Assembly: GCF_000315625.1 (NCBI RefSeq)
Contig: NW_005434671.1
Coordinates: 1-64,000 of the forward strand
DNA from: Guillardia theta CCMP2712
Lineage: Eukaryota; Cryptophyceae; Pyrenomonadales; Geminigeraceae
DNA length: 64,000 bases
Direction: 5' to 3'
The notes beneath the pieces were generated by a model. The model saw only the letters and a program-made list of their open reading frames with translations, was not told the DNA's origin and did no database searches. A program made the position numbers and the translations under genes. Of the stretch, positions 21,305 through 32,389 are shown in pieces (positions within the stretch are counted from its first letter, which is position 1; every line of letters starts with the position of its first letter).

Positions 21305-22685
21305 TCACTGAATTTTATTTCTCGTGTCCTGCTTTGTTGGGGCGCCAAGCTTAAAGATCGAGATCTCTAGGAAAGAAGAGATCTCCCAGCATGCTGAGAT
21401 ACTGTAATGCAAGAAAGACAGAGAAGCAATAATGGAGAAGATAAAAACAGCCTTTCTGGTCTCCAACCCTATTAGAAGCATACCTGCGCAGAATCGTCAT
21501 CAAGACTGCGCTCAGGAAACGAACAGACTCACATGATAGCAACATGGTTGGCATTACGAACAGAAAATACTTGGATGACAACTCGACATGCGACATATGA
21601 GCAACGATGATGGAGATGACCTGCAAGACACAGTCACTTCCAAACCAAAACTCCACGATCAATACATAAGAAGATGTTTGAAATCCGATGCCAAGAAGGA
21701 AGAGAACTTCCATGCTCGGAGTAAGCTCGTCAGCAATCATGGCAAAGCTTACTGTACAGTATTCAGATCCACAGATGGAGAAAAACTACATTCTACCGCA
21801 TGAGGACAAGCAGGTAATAAACAGACCACCCCACAGTTGCCATGGCTTTGTGGTGGCATGTTGCACCCCAGATTTGTTGTAGCATTCATGGATGTTCGAT
21901 ACGATCGCATTGAATGAAAAAATGAAAATGCCCAACGTGGGAATATCTGCAATTTTGATTGAGAATGCTAATTCTCTTGTGAACAGATCTGGGTCCACAA
22001 ATGCGCACAAAAGATTTGTTATGATTCCTCCCCATTGAATTTCCGTCTGCATAAAAGTCATTTAGGAGTGGTTGAATTTCACTTGGTACCACATCAAACA
22101 ACCCGAATTGAAGGTACCCAAGGTAATAAGTCTGCAGCATGCTGGTCAAAGACTTGTTCGCATGCCAGGCTTTACCTGGATGTGAGCCCCAGCAAAAGAC
22201 GCCATCGCTGATAGAAAGGTGACAAAGCCATACCAGCCTGTGCCCAGCTGAAGTACATAAATGCTCGAGAGTGCGGCAAAGATGGTAGATATCGCATCAC
22301 ACCCATGGTCGAAAAGCTCTCCGAAACTTGATTGCGAGCCTGTTCTTCGAGCCTGCTTGCCGTCTAAAGCATCGCAGGTCTGATAAATAAAAATCCCGAT
22401 TGCGTTCAATAAATAGACCCACTGAGGGGCAGGAGACGACAGATCTTGACAGCTGATGATGGTGATAATAGCTGGTACCACCATGAAGAATAGTCCTCCT
22501 AGGGTCAGTGAGTTGGGTGCTGACCAATGGACAGACAAGCTCGGATCCTGACTGGAGGGCAAACATTCCACTAGCCATGACCAGAACTTAGACATGACGT
22601 GCTTGTCGAGGATTGAGCTGCCTCTCGAAGCATATTTGTGATCAAATGCTAGTGAATACAACTCCTCTTCGCTGAGGTATTTCAT
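21305..22685 (-). CDS. CDP-alcohol phosphotransferase (ethanolamine/choline phosphotransferase)
   Basis: Five exons (22685-22176, 22131-22090, 22046-21797, 21751-21484, 21401-21305) give about 388 residues, the usual length. The family signature DGxxARx8GxxxDxxxD is complete (DGKQARR, then G, D and D of GELFDHGCD). Several membrane segments follow, and the C-terminus ends in the ACWEISSFLEISIFKL type of sequence seen in eukaryotic EPT/CPT enzymes. It catalyses transfer of phosphoethanolamine or phosphocholine from the CDP-activated form to diacylglycerol, the last Kennedy-pathway step, in the ER or Golgi membrane. Head-group choice cannot be read. If the last intron (82 bp) is retained a different tail results; the spliced form fits the family better. 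Its stop lies 7 bp from that of the channel gene on the other strand. Confidence 0.92.
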
Positions 22686-22998
22686 GACTTCAGATCTGCG
22701 GAAAATTCAAACATGGGAAGCAACAAGATAATCTATCATTGGTTTCTTGTTTCTGTTCATCTAGATTCTATTCCCCTTCTCGTCTCTCATCCTTCCATCG
22801 GCCTCTCTGTCTCCCTGCCCCTCTTTCGCTCCTGCAGCCCTTCCCCTCCTCCCCAAACACGCCAGTACAGACGTCGCCCTTGCATGTGCAAGGATTTTCA
22901 CTTGTCGAAAATCTAAAATTATCTTATGTTCGCAGGAATCAAAACAGTGGTGTTCATGTAACGGTTATCATAACGGCTATTGCCACATCAGGCGGCCG
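22686..22998. promoter_or_regulatory. Divergent promoter region with CT-rich tract
   Basis: About 313 bp between divergent start codons. From about 22760 to 22860 the plus strand is strongly pyrimidine-rich, as expected near promoters or 5' leaders in this genome. No defined factor site is recognised. Confidence 0.4.
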
Positions 22999-25367
22999 AT
23001 GTCGGAACGAAGCAAGGGCCGGAGGAAGGAGCAAGGGAAAGGACGAGAGAAGACAAGAGGGAGGGATCAAGCGAAGGATCAGGCAGAAGCAAGTATGAAC
23101 GAGATGAAAGACTGTGAGAAGGAGCCCAAGGCGATGGCACAAGCAAGCCCAGAGGATGAAAGCACGCGTGCAGACTGCGGCCAACACAGTGGAACTCTCA
23201 CTATTGACCCTAGTGGAGGTTGCAAGGAGGATAAGATGGAGCGTGAATCTATCCAAGAACTCTCAGGAACGGTCTGTTCCTTCGACAGAAGCATTGAAGA
23301 AGGTCAGATTCGGACAGATGATGGTGTCACATATAACTTCAAAATATCATCTTTTGTTGATCCAAGCCAGATATTTGAAGTCAATCAGGTCTTTACTCGC
23401 AAATTTTCTTTCAGAATAATCGTGCTGATATTGAACGTATAGCGCATTCGATTCCATGTACGCCAGAGCGACAACCAAGTCATGGACTTAATGTTGCTCA
23501 CCACAACTGGCGGCCAGCAACTGGAAACCTCGTCCGATGAAGGTTCTTTCCCTATGCTGAGTCAAGCTGTTTCTGACCCCTCCCTTTATCTAAGCCAAGT
23601 GTCACTCCCAAGGAGAAAATGTAGGAGGTGAACGGCTTCTTCGAGACGATGCAGAATGCTTCTTGGCCGATTACACAAAGGCTGGATCTGCAGGGCCCGG
23701 AAATAGCTTGAAATTCAAGCACTACAATGCAGTGAAGAAAGCAAAGATCTCTCGGGCACTGGTGGAGGTTGATCCTGATGTGCAGCTGAGGGTACGGAAA
23801 GAGCCTTCGGTGGATGCTGAGGAAATAATGTCAATCGGGGCGGATGATGTCGTCGAGGTTGTCGGGGAGTGCGGCAACTTTCTGAGGTTGTCCGGAGACG
23901 AGGAGAGATGGATTCTCTACCAGCAGGACGACATTATTCTCATAGATTTTCTCTTGTCGAGTTGGTCATGGGGTGGTAGCTGGGGATTTGGAAACAAAGC
24001 AAGTACCATTGAGGTTGATAGCATGGATGAAGAAAAGCATGAGAATTCCGAGAAGGATTCTTCGCAGAGTTGGAATTTCTCAGGTTGGACCAAGACTGTG
24101 GCATCTTATGCTCCTGTGGCGAGTGCGCTTGGAACTGTATCAGCAGTAAGCAAGAACATACTCGCAGCAGGCAATGATGATAAAACACAACCTGAAGTCC
24201 ATACAAGTGATAGTGAGGGTCCAGACCTTGCTGATTCGATCACGGGTGAATTTGATCTTTTGATCTTGTTTTTTTCTTACTCTTCCATTGTTTTAGCAAA
24301 GGTCGAACAGAGTTTCGACAAACCGATGGAGTTGGAACAGGGAGGGCTGACGTCGGTGCGGGTTGTTTCGCAGGGCATCTCAATGATAGAAGGGACACTC
24401 GGGTGGCTGGGGAGTACGGCAAAGGAGAAGGCCAAAGCAGTCTCAGAGTCCATCAACAGTGACGACTTGATGGATAAGGCTTGGTCTGGTGTCGCCTCGG
24501 GGGTCAAGGCGTCTTCCAACGCTGTCTCCAGTGCTTCAGAACTTGCTTCTCGCACAACGAACGCAGTTGTCAACAGTGAAACTATTAGCAAGGTTGGGCG
24601 GTTTGGTAAGGATACTTTTGCAAACGTCAGCAACACGGTCATGTCTGCAGCGGGGTCTGTGCTGGTGAACAGCAAGGATAATGATGCCTCTCATCCCAAC
24701 CGCTCGCTTGGCGGAGTTTTATCTATCGAACTAAGTGGATGCGTGATACAACGAGATCCGCACGTCGACGATGAAGATGAGGACCCGTTCATGTCAGACG
24801 ATTACAACACGACACCCATGACATCTGGTGCGCTTCAATCTATAAGCAAACTTGTGCAAGAGCGGTTCACAGACAGGGTATAACTTGGATTGTCCGGAGT
24901 TGCCTTCATTCCTAATCTCACTCAAAGGTGTATCTTATCTGCGTAGCTGCTCCAGCTGTTCAAGCCCGCGTTCTTCGCTGGTTGTCATCAAGGAACTTCT
25001 ACGAAAGCACAGGAACCTCAAGAGGTACTTCCCTTTCTTGCAATCTTTTCCACTCACACTTGCATGCCAAGAACAAGTACATTTTTGCAGAGAGTGGGAT
25101 GAGAAAGCCGATCTGTGCAAAGAGCTTGGCGTGACGTTTGCAATCGAAGCTAGCGTCACTGGCGCTGGGATTCTGGAAAGCGTGGTAGAGAACGTCTTGC
25201 TGTTTGGGGATGGCTATGAAGTAAGCGAGGCCATCAAACCTTGCGAGGAAGGGGCAGAAGAAAAGCAGTCCGACGCATGGTGGGAGTCTCTTTGTAGCCG
25301 CCTGCTCCCGCTCGAGGCTGCAAGCAAGACTCCGGAGGAGCCCGAGACAAGTAAAGAGGATTCATAA
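22999..25367 (+). CDS. Mosaic protein: cold-shock-like and SH3-like segments, unknown role
   Basis: Six exons: 22999-23388, 23443-23542, 23595-24245, 24297-24877, 24928-25024 and 25072-25367, all in consistent phase, giving about 704 residues. After a highly charged N-terminus, the stretch GTVCSFDRSIEEGQIRTDDG onward resembles a cold-shock (OB-fold) nucleic-acid-binding domain. A following unit (LRVRKEPSVDAEEIMSIGADDVVEV...) resembles SH3b domains. A Ser/Ala-rich amphipathic central section comes next. The C-terminus (YLICVAAPAVQARVLRWLS ... HFCREWDEKADLCKELGVTF) looks like a compact alpha/beta fold, perhaps HAD-like; that is a weak guess. The upstream frames alone end in stops, and only splicing joins them. 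It converges on the coiled-coil gene 63 bp away. Confidence 0.6.
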
Positions 25368-25430
25368 ACCTTGATACCAACAGCAGCCATAACCACACGA
25401 ACATCTCGTTGCACTTTGCAGCCAGCAATG

Positions 25431-26468
25431 CTAGCTGACATTCAATGTCCTCATCTCTTCGGCTTGCAGCTGGTCTAGGCGTTTACTTTGCCTGATGAGC
25501 TTGGATTCGTAGTTTTTCACCATCCTGGACATCTTTTGCCTTGTCTCCAACAGTTCATTTTCAAGGCGAGGAATCTTACTTTCTGCCTCGCCGTATCTGA
25601 ACTCAGCAGCCTTGGCAGCAGCGATCAATCTCTGTTTAAGATCTAGGATGTACTCTGCATCAGATTTTGCTTTGCGCTCCAATGAAGAAATCCTGTTCCG
25701 AAGAGATTGAACTTCCTGCTTGGATAAATCACGAGCGATTTCCTTGACTTTCATCATAGCTGAGTTGTATTTACTGGAAAAAGTATCTTGAGCAAACCCG
25801 TTCTTGATCCTTGCCTGATGAGCCTGCTTCAGAGTGGAATATCGTTCTTTCAAGAGCTCGTTCTGCTGCTTTAGAGGAGCTATGATGCGTTGGGTCTCTT
25901 TCAACTGTTGCTCCCTATCTCTCTCTCTCGCGCGGTTGATCTCTCGCTGCAACTTGTGCTGCCGGTTCCGAGTTCTCATCTCGATGGCGTCGAGAGACCG
26001 TTGTGAAGCCTTGAGAGTCTCGTCGAGCTCTGCGATGATTCTATCTTTAGCCCTGATCTCTTGAAGCAGCTTTTTCTTTGTGACTTCTTCGTCTTTGCTA
26101 AACACATTGGTATGATCCCACTCTAAACCGGAGTCCAAGATGTAAGATTCTCCTTCCTCGGTCTCTTTCATCACAGTTGCCCACGGCCCTTTGGATCTCA
26201 GAACTCCTGGAACCCACAGCAGCGGGGAAACGAGAGAACGCGTTCCTTTTCTTGGAACTTCGATTTCATCTTCGACAAACGACACCTTTCTTCGGATGGC
26301 CTTGAAATCATTCGCATCTTTCAAGATGTTCGACGACAGCGGCGGGGGGACCATGAGCTGTTTGGAAACGTTTTCTGTAACCTGATTAGCTGTTTCTTCT
26401 CTTTCCTTCCTGAAGTTTTGGATATCGGGAGGGTGTTCCCTGTAATGATGTAAAAGTGTGGAGGTCAT
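25431..26468 (-). CDS. Coiled-coil protein, unknown function
   Basis: A 345-residue frame without an evident intron. The first 130 residues are probably disordered. From about residue 135 (EEVTKKKLLQEIRAKDR) to the end, heptad-rich Glu/Lys/Arg/Leu sequence predicts long coiled coil. Such proteins near the dynein gene could be ciliary or centrosomal, but I recognise no family motif. An upstream exon cannot be excluded because the sequence above the ATG at 26468 remains partly open. Confidence 0.6.
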   Translation of the reverse strand: MTSTLLHHYREHPPDIQNFRKEREETANQVTENVSKQLMVPPPLSSNILKDANDFKAIRRKVSFVEDEIEVPRKGTRSLVSPLLWVPGVLRSKGPWATVMKETEEGESYILDSGLEWDHTNVFSKDEEVTKKKLLQEIRAKDRIIAELDETLKASQRSLDAIEMRTRNRQHKLQREINRARERDREQQLKETQRIIAPLKQQNELLKERYSTLKQAHQARIKNGFAQDTFSSKYNSAMMKVKEIARDLSKQEVQSLRNRISSLERKAKSDAEYILDLKQRLIAAAKAAEFRYGEAESKIPRLENELLETRQKMSRMVKNYESKLIRQSKRLDQLQAEEMRTLNVS

Positions 26469-26661
26469 GTAACACAGATCCGAACGATCAAATCAGTTAG
26501 CCATCGGAGTTTGACTCCTGCAAGCTCCAAACGTCTGCCAGTCGCCTCCTCCTTCACACCGATGATATCGGATCTTCGAGCCTCTCGCCCTCGTCTGTGG
26601 AGCTCACGGAGTGCTTCAATGGTAGCATGGGCCGACCGGGACTCGATCACTGCGGCACTCT

Positions 26662-26800
26662 CCTGATTGTCCTCGTACTGATTTTAACTTAACTTTGAGT
26701 AAAAAAGAGTGGCAGCGGCCCGACCCAGTAGAGTAGCAGGCCGCGGCTGGTGACCGGCGGACGCCCGACTCGCTCCCCGCCGGGCCCGGCATAGCGGCTG
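26662..26800. repeat. Dispersed GC-rich repeat with TTAACTTTGAGTAAA motif
   Basis: TCCTGATTGTCCTCGTACTG, followed by ATTTTAACTTAACTTTGAGTAAA, leads into about 95 bp of GC-rich sequence containing CCGGCGG and GCCGGGCCCGGC. The same motif recurs at 39231-39322 and in reverse orientation at 39401-39417, 45932-45988 and 58195-58223. Confidence 0.8.
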
Positions 26801-26961
26801 CCAATCCAGTCAGCAGTTTAAAATTGAAGCACGTGGCTCAGGTTCCGTGATCACCAAAGCCTATCACGAGTCCTTACAGCAGACCACGGCCAGAGGCAGA
26901 AGTAGAGCACAAAGACGACAAGCGGTAATATCCTTCAGTGCCTTTGACAAAGTTCTATGTT

Positions 26962-27216
26962 TCACACTGAGGCGAGGGCGTGATGAGCGGAAGTTTCTTT
27001 CCGTGTCCCTTTCAAATTAAGTAAATTGTTGTCGTACCGGAGAACGTCCGATACATACCCTGAAAGTCCCGGGATAATGTAGGGGTCCTTGAGGTCTCCG
27101 ACAAATATTGGACTGGAGGGTACTTCATCCGGTCTATTATGTGGGTAGGGGTAGTCGCAAGAGGGCGCCGAATCCTTTCTTGGCGTATAGTAAAGATTGA
27201 GCAGCCGGAAGCTCAT
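26962..27216 (-). CDS. Possible small protein, weak candidate
   Basis: An 84-residue frame (MSFRLLNLYYTPRKDSAPSC...) rich in Pro, Tyr and Asp, with a central IPGLSGYVSD. Composition is protein-like and it lies in a gene-free gap, but no splice partner or family match is evident. It could be a genuine short gene, an exon of a larger one, or chance. Confidence 0.25.
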   Translation of the reverse strand: MSFRLLNLYYTPRKDSAPSCDYPYPHNRPDEVPSSPIFVGDLKDPYIIPGLSGYVSDVLRYDNNLLNLKGTRKETSAHHALASV

Positions 27217-27333
27217 TCGAAAAGAGAATATTTCGAATTACATTACAACACACAAGTTGTCCCCTTCTGATCATATAGTTGAAGTCGAATCCTCTCACGA
27301 GGAACCTCCGCATCTACACCCACTGCCGTCGTC

Positions 27334-27669
27334 ATGGGGTTCTTCAGTGATCGTGGACAATCTTTATCCTTCTTTTCCTCTAGTTTGAACAAGCTTACCT
27401 TTGGTTCGGGAAAGCAGAATGAGCGAACTCTGCATGCCAAAAGAAAGTGCTCTTTGAATCCTGTGGCAGTCACCGAAGAGACAAAGCAAAAAGTACAAGA
27501 ATTGAACGAGGAGCGAGAGACCAAGCACGGATGTCCATCACGCCTGAAACAGTTGATATCGCTTGCCAAGTCGATCAGGATCATCAAGAGAAAGACCACA
27601 GTGTACAGTGCTCGAGGAGAGGCCATGTCTTGGGAATCAGATACAGCTGCAAGCAAGCAACAAGGGTGA
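27334..27669 (+). CDS. Possible small basic protein, weak candidate
   Basis: A 111-residue frame beginning MGFFSDRGQSLSFFSSSLNK, rich in Lys and Arg in the second half (AKSIRIIKRKTTVYSARGEA). No family is recognised. Its start is a normal ATG and the frame has no obvious intron. Support is only frame length and composition. Confidence 0.3.
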   Translation: MGFFSDRGQSLSFFSSSLNKLTFGSGKQNERTLHAKRKCSLNPVAVTEETKQKVQELNEERETKHGCPSRLKQLISLAKSIRIIKRKTTVYSARGEAMSWESDTAASKQQG

Positions 27670-28551
27670 ATCTGTCCTGCTCAAGATGATGATATTTTTG
27701 TTCACTTATGTCTGTAAATTATTCCTGCATTGATCTCACTATTTCTGATAAAACATTGTGCGTTCATTTCAAACATTCAGTTTTGAACACTCTGCAAGGA
27801 ACCATCGTCCGTTGAATTCCATGCCCTAGTGCAGCTTTCTACTAAGGACAGTGCAGATGTGTTTGATCTTTTGCAAATAAACAACATCATACTACAGGGC
27901 GTAGGTGCAGTCAGAACATCTACACCTTACAGGATCGTCGAGCGCTGACCAAGGATCTCGTACCTACAACAGCTTGCGAAAATAGAGTGAAGATCCCTTG
28001 TCTGGAACCGATTGATAAGAATCTGTCCAGGCGCAAACTTCGAGTTGCTTGCGTGTTGAGCCAGACTTGTTATTTCATGCATGCAACGAATTGATATTCA
28101 CATGATCTGCCAGCCATTGGATCAATTACTTTGTTCGCATTTCCATCATTCAAGTTCGGTTTTTTGAGTTTACTTCCGAGTTCGAAGTAGTCTCCATGCT
28201 GTCTCAATGATGTTCTACTCTAAGCGCTTACCGCCTTACCGTCGGGACTGTTGACTGACTGAGCCTCAGTCTCGGTCAGGGGTGACCGTACCATGTGCAC
28301 GGCAGTGCAGTCACAACGCCGCTTCCGAGTCAGGCCCCAGTTGGAGTCTCATCATCGACGTGCGGCAGTGCGGTTGCCACCGACCCAGTAGTACTACGGT
28401 ACACAGCCTGTAGTGCGCCTGATCGAGTACGGTCTTACTATATGTCAGAACGCCGCCGTCGCCGGACGATGCCGCTGGCTGGCCCGGGCCACACTTGATG
28501 GCGGACTCCGGGAGTCCGACCGGACCGTCCGGTCGTGCAAGAAGTAACGGA
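27670..28551. other. Intergenic region with GC-rich repeat
   Basis: No gene is supported. From about 28230 to 28550 the sequence becomes GC-rich with ACTGACTGAGCCTCAGTC, GGTACGGTC-like and CCGGACGATGCC words, resembling the repeats at 4760-5110 and 47050-47240. The fibrillin promoter must lie here. Confidence 0.4.
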
Positions 28552-29982
28552 ATGGAACTTTATAACGGATTCACACGCATAAAAGGAGCAATGCAGTGCG
28601 TTCAGTCAGGTCGAGGGTGTTGGGCCCTGGCGATGTTGGTGATCGCCACCTTGATGTCTTCTCCTCTATCCGTTGGTGCCTTTTCTATGACTTCCCTGCC
28701 CATATCCGGTCTCAAGGGCGGCGCAAGGACAGGAACATTGCGCCTCCAATGTGCTACGACTGCTGGATCAGTGTCGGAGGTGAAGCGAGACATCTTACAG
28801 ATCGCAGCAGCAACGGACAGAGGTCAGAGGCTCAACCAGCTCGTAGCTCCTGTCTACCAAGAGTCTCGTGGAAAGATTGCCAAGCTGATCGACGAGTTAA
28901 CAAAGGTGACATGGAATTCTCTTGAAAGTTTCCATGTGAGACAATCCACAGAACGAGTGTGAGATCAGCGAAAAGACTCTTTCTGGAGAATGGGAGCTTG
29001 TTTACAGCGACGTGGAGCTGTTTCGAAGCAGTCCTTTCTTCCTAGCGATCGAGCAGGCTCTCGACACTTCTCCTGGCATTCCGACTCTCGGCAAGTGGCT
29101 CGGTGAGTCGAGGGTGGTTGTGTACCTGTGCTCAAGACATGTACAGGAATAACGGACCCAACGAAGAAGTCGGTTAGCAGAGAAGCTGGATGATGCAAAG
29201 TTGCTGCTGACTACAATCAACCATGACAGGCCATGTTCTTCAAGCTGCATCAGCTTCAAGTAACGTTTCCCTGAGGATACTTTTGCCCTTATCTGAGCTC
29301 AGGTCATGTCCTGGGGGGCGAGCACTGTGGGAAGAGTGTCACAGAATCTAGATTTTGAGAAGCAGGCAAGAGCATGGAGGAAGGAGGAAGAAGCTTTTTG
29401 CTGACGTCATCATGGCAGGAGTTGGAGTCTGCCTTCGACACCATCATCTTCGGGTTGACGGTGATCCCCATCATTGGGTTGTCGAGACTTATTCTATGTC
29501 TTGCTTCTGACTCTCGTCTCAGATGGTTCAAACTCCTCCCTACCTTCGGCGGCCGCGTCGTCACACTCGCTGACAAACTTCAGCTCGAGGGATCAACGCT
29601 GGTTGCCTCAAGTCCCTCGTACATGCGATACTCACCCCGCAGGAAAGACCATGGAGCTGCAGAAAACTGAAGTTCGGACGTGCCCTGGCGTGAACCGACT
29701 GCCCCTATTTGCTGACTTCTTCATGGATAGGTAAGAAGAGGCTCTGCTGAGGATTTGCTGAGCTGTGTGCAGGTGGTATCCTGTCAACTCGGTGTGGAAG
29801 CTATTGCCGTGGAACGGGGGTCCCTTCAACGGACGAGCTCCGAGTTGCAAGGCAAGCAGTGAGAAGGAGGAGGGAGGGCGCGTGAAATGCTTTTGCAGAT
29901 GGAAGTGGTGTATGTGGATCAGGACCTGAGAGTCTCTCGGGACTTGAGCGGCGCGCACTTTGTTTACACTCGTCCACAATGA
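28552..29982 (+). CDS. Plastid lipid-associated protein (PAP/fibrillin family), plastid-targeted
   Basis: Nine exons: (28552)-28905, 28952-29113, 29230-29259, 29303-29365, 29419-29477, 29523-29611, 29643-29730, 29773-29851 and 29899-29982; all phases close. Two introns (29366-29418 and 29852-29898) begin with GC. From the inner ATG at 28591 the product has 322 residues (335 from 28552). It opens with a signal peptide (ALAMLVIATLMSSPLSVGA) and then F, the bipartite signal-plus-transit leader of red-derived complex plastids. The mature part has the fibrillin landmarks SGEWELVYSD, MFFKLHQLQVMSWGASTVGRV, LLPTFGGRV and the closing VVYVDQDLRVSRDLSGAHFV. Fibrillins bind lipids in plastoglobules, thylakoids or stroma. 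Which subfamily is not resolved. Confidence 0.9.
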
Positions 29983-30207
29983 AAAAGAGAAGACACGAAT
30001 TAGACCCGCATCTGTCCGACCTTTGACAGAACCTGCTTATTGTTCTTGTTCAAATGATCCTGCAACCAGTCAGAACGATCATCACTGAGATCACATTATG
30101 CTTACTAGGCTGAGGTCAAGCGGAGGACAGACAGCCTCGTTCATCGGCTTGAACATTGCAAGCACCTGATAGCACCGCATTTACCCTCCTGCTTAGCAAC
30201 TGCACAT
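29983..30207. other. Short convergent intergenic gap
   Basis: About 225 bp between the fibrillin stop and the stop of the HIBCH-like gene on the other strand. No gene is seen; it holds both 3' ends. Confidence 0.5.
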
Positions 30208-32257
30208 TCACTTCACCTCCTCCTGTGAAGGCTGCGGCTGCCATGACGGTTTTCCGTCCTTGTCAGTTTCGAATGCTCGCACCTGCCTTCACTTTAACCA
30301 GCGGAAAGCGAACACGAACCAGTGCTTACCCCCTCCTTGAAGTCTTGCCACTTGCGATGAACAAGTCGCCACTATGTACGAAGCTTCAGATTTGAAGGGG
30401 GCAAAGTGATGTCAACCTCTGTTCTCAAACATTCCTCAAGTTCGCAAGATGCTCCTCGTCGGAACAGTTCGAAGGTGACATGAAGAGCAGTCGGAGACAT
30501 GAGCTGCAGACGTTCAAGCGTCCTGGTCCATGTCAGTTAAGATGGACTTGAATTGAAATTCTCACGATTGAGCCCATGGAGTGCGTTCCTGTTGTAATGC
30601 TTCCAATATCTCTGCCACGGATTGCTGTCCGAAGCATCTGCAGGCTCAGTCAGACAGGCCTCTTGCTTCTCATCCTCGTGCCGATCGATCGCTTCTTGGT
30701 TCTCCTCGAGGTGCGTAGGCTCAGTGACACCCGGCATGGAATATCTGGTGAGAGTCAGCCCTCGCTTCTGAGCGCAACTTCACGTCACCGAGCGTAGTAG
30801 GAGGGAGGAGAATCAAATGTTTTGGGAAGGCAAGTCAACTCTTTGGTGCTCTCGAAACTGACGTAACGTTGGTGAGAATCAACCTCCTTGATTCTCTCTC
30901 ACCTGGCCGAATGGTCGGCAACAATCGCATCCACCTGCTCCGAAGAGACGTCCGCAGGCTGTCCGATGGCTCGGTAAGCATGGTACACGTGCATCGAAGA
31001 CGAAAGTCACCGAGTTGATCAGAGCTTTCAGGCATTTGTCCAATCGATTCCTCGGCACAAAATGTGAAGCAGCTCCTAACGACGGGCAGTAAGATGTCTA
31101 CCCAGCACGATACCAGCTGTATCACCAGCATAGAGCGCATCAGCTCCGTTGATCCGAGCTCCAGTCAAAGCGAGGTACAAGCCGATATGTCCCTTGAGGC
31201 GAGGGAGGTAAAAACTGCAGCCATTGCCGGGCGACATACCAAGAAAGTGCGCATGCTAGGAGCAAGTGATTGTCACGCACAGACAGAGACGAGGATGCAT
31301 AACCTGAAAAGACAAGACAGTTCGACTTGTCGCTATTCTCATATGCCCCTTCCCCGACTGTCACGTGCCCGGGTGAGCGGATCAGCAAGTTGCCCTTCAG
31401 GTTCTGACCTGCGACGTGTGGGCGAGTGCCAGGGCCGCACCAGCTCCGATGCAGTGCCCGTCCATCAATGCCAGCCTCTTCTTGCTGCTCTTCGCTATGA
31501 TCCATCCAAGTTGATACTGCACATGCTGGGGATCCAGCTGACCAGCACTCGTGAGTTGAGGCGAGCTCGCTATCTTGTGCTTCACCTCATGAGGACGATT
31601 GTCCCTGTTCATCGCCAACGCTCTGACGTCTAGCCCCATGCAGAAACTCTCTTCTCCTCCTTTGAAGATTGTAAACTTTTCGTACCAGTTGCAATCAGAC
31701 AACTGACAGCCAGAAAAGTAAGTCAGTGGGGATAGACTACCAAGAAAAATGCATACCTGGATGATATCCTTCAAGCTTCGTAAAGCCTCTTCGGACAATG
31801 TACCTCTTCTGTTCTTGAAACTGAAGACCTTGCAATTGTGATAACAATCTACCTGGAATCAAATGTGAACACCCAAGTCAATCGTGTAGATGAGAACCAT
31901 TATTTCACCCTTGTCGACCTGCCCGAGGAAGTCTTTAGATCTCAAAGGGTCCTTCAAGCTCTGTGACAGTCTTTGTGCCAAGGTCTTAGTACCATGTCCT
32001 GCCACCTACGATGCGTCAGCGGCGGGATCAGGCATGTTTCCACAAGAAACCGTAGGTGCGGCCGACTCCTCGTTATGTGCCGAACTGGACTGGTCTTGCT
32101 GTGCTTTCAACTTCTTGAGCTGCTCCTCAAAGCTTCTGGTCTTCCTCCCCGTATCGACTCCAAGTTTCGACGACAAGCGCTTGCGAGGCATGGAGAATGG
32201 GTTTGTCATCCAGCGCGTCCTACCCGCAAACGTATAGCTCTTGAGTACCGGACACAT
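30208..32257 (-). CDS. HIBCH-fold (enoyl-CoA hydratase superfamily) protein, catalytic residues lost
   Basis: About 14 small exons on the minus strand. The order can be followed by family landmarks: FKGGEESFCMGLDVRAL, LALMDGHCIGAGAALALAH, MRIATSRTVLSFQ, SFYLPRLKGHIGLYLALTGAR, SHFVPRNRL, AIDRCFGQQSVAEILEAL, LQLMSPTALHVTFELFRRGA, LEECLRTEWR and VRAFETDKDGKPSWQP. These match 3-hydroxyisobutyryl-CoA hydrolase end to end. The hydrolase's substrate-binding or catalytic acids are replaced, however: the MPE-TAIGLFPDVGG region reads QHAHFLGMSPGNGC, so both the Glu and the Asp are absent. A basic N-terminus suggests mitochondrial import. Known HIBCH-like proteins serve as mitoribosomal subunit mS47, a reasonable alternative role. 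One intron near 30681 appears to start with GC. Confidence 0.8.
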
Positions 32258-32389
32258 CTACACGAGGACAAGAGTAAGACAGTTGTTTCAGCAAAAGATT
32301 TCATCTCATCGCATGCTTCGATCACTGCACTCTGTTGCCCTCAACTAAATCTTCACCTGGCCGCTACAATCTAGTGCCTCCTGACTTGC

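Noticed and set aside
31064-31633. 189-codon plus-strand frame
   Set aside because: Lies opposite well-supported exons of the HIBCH-like gene and has no family resemblance.
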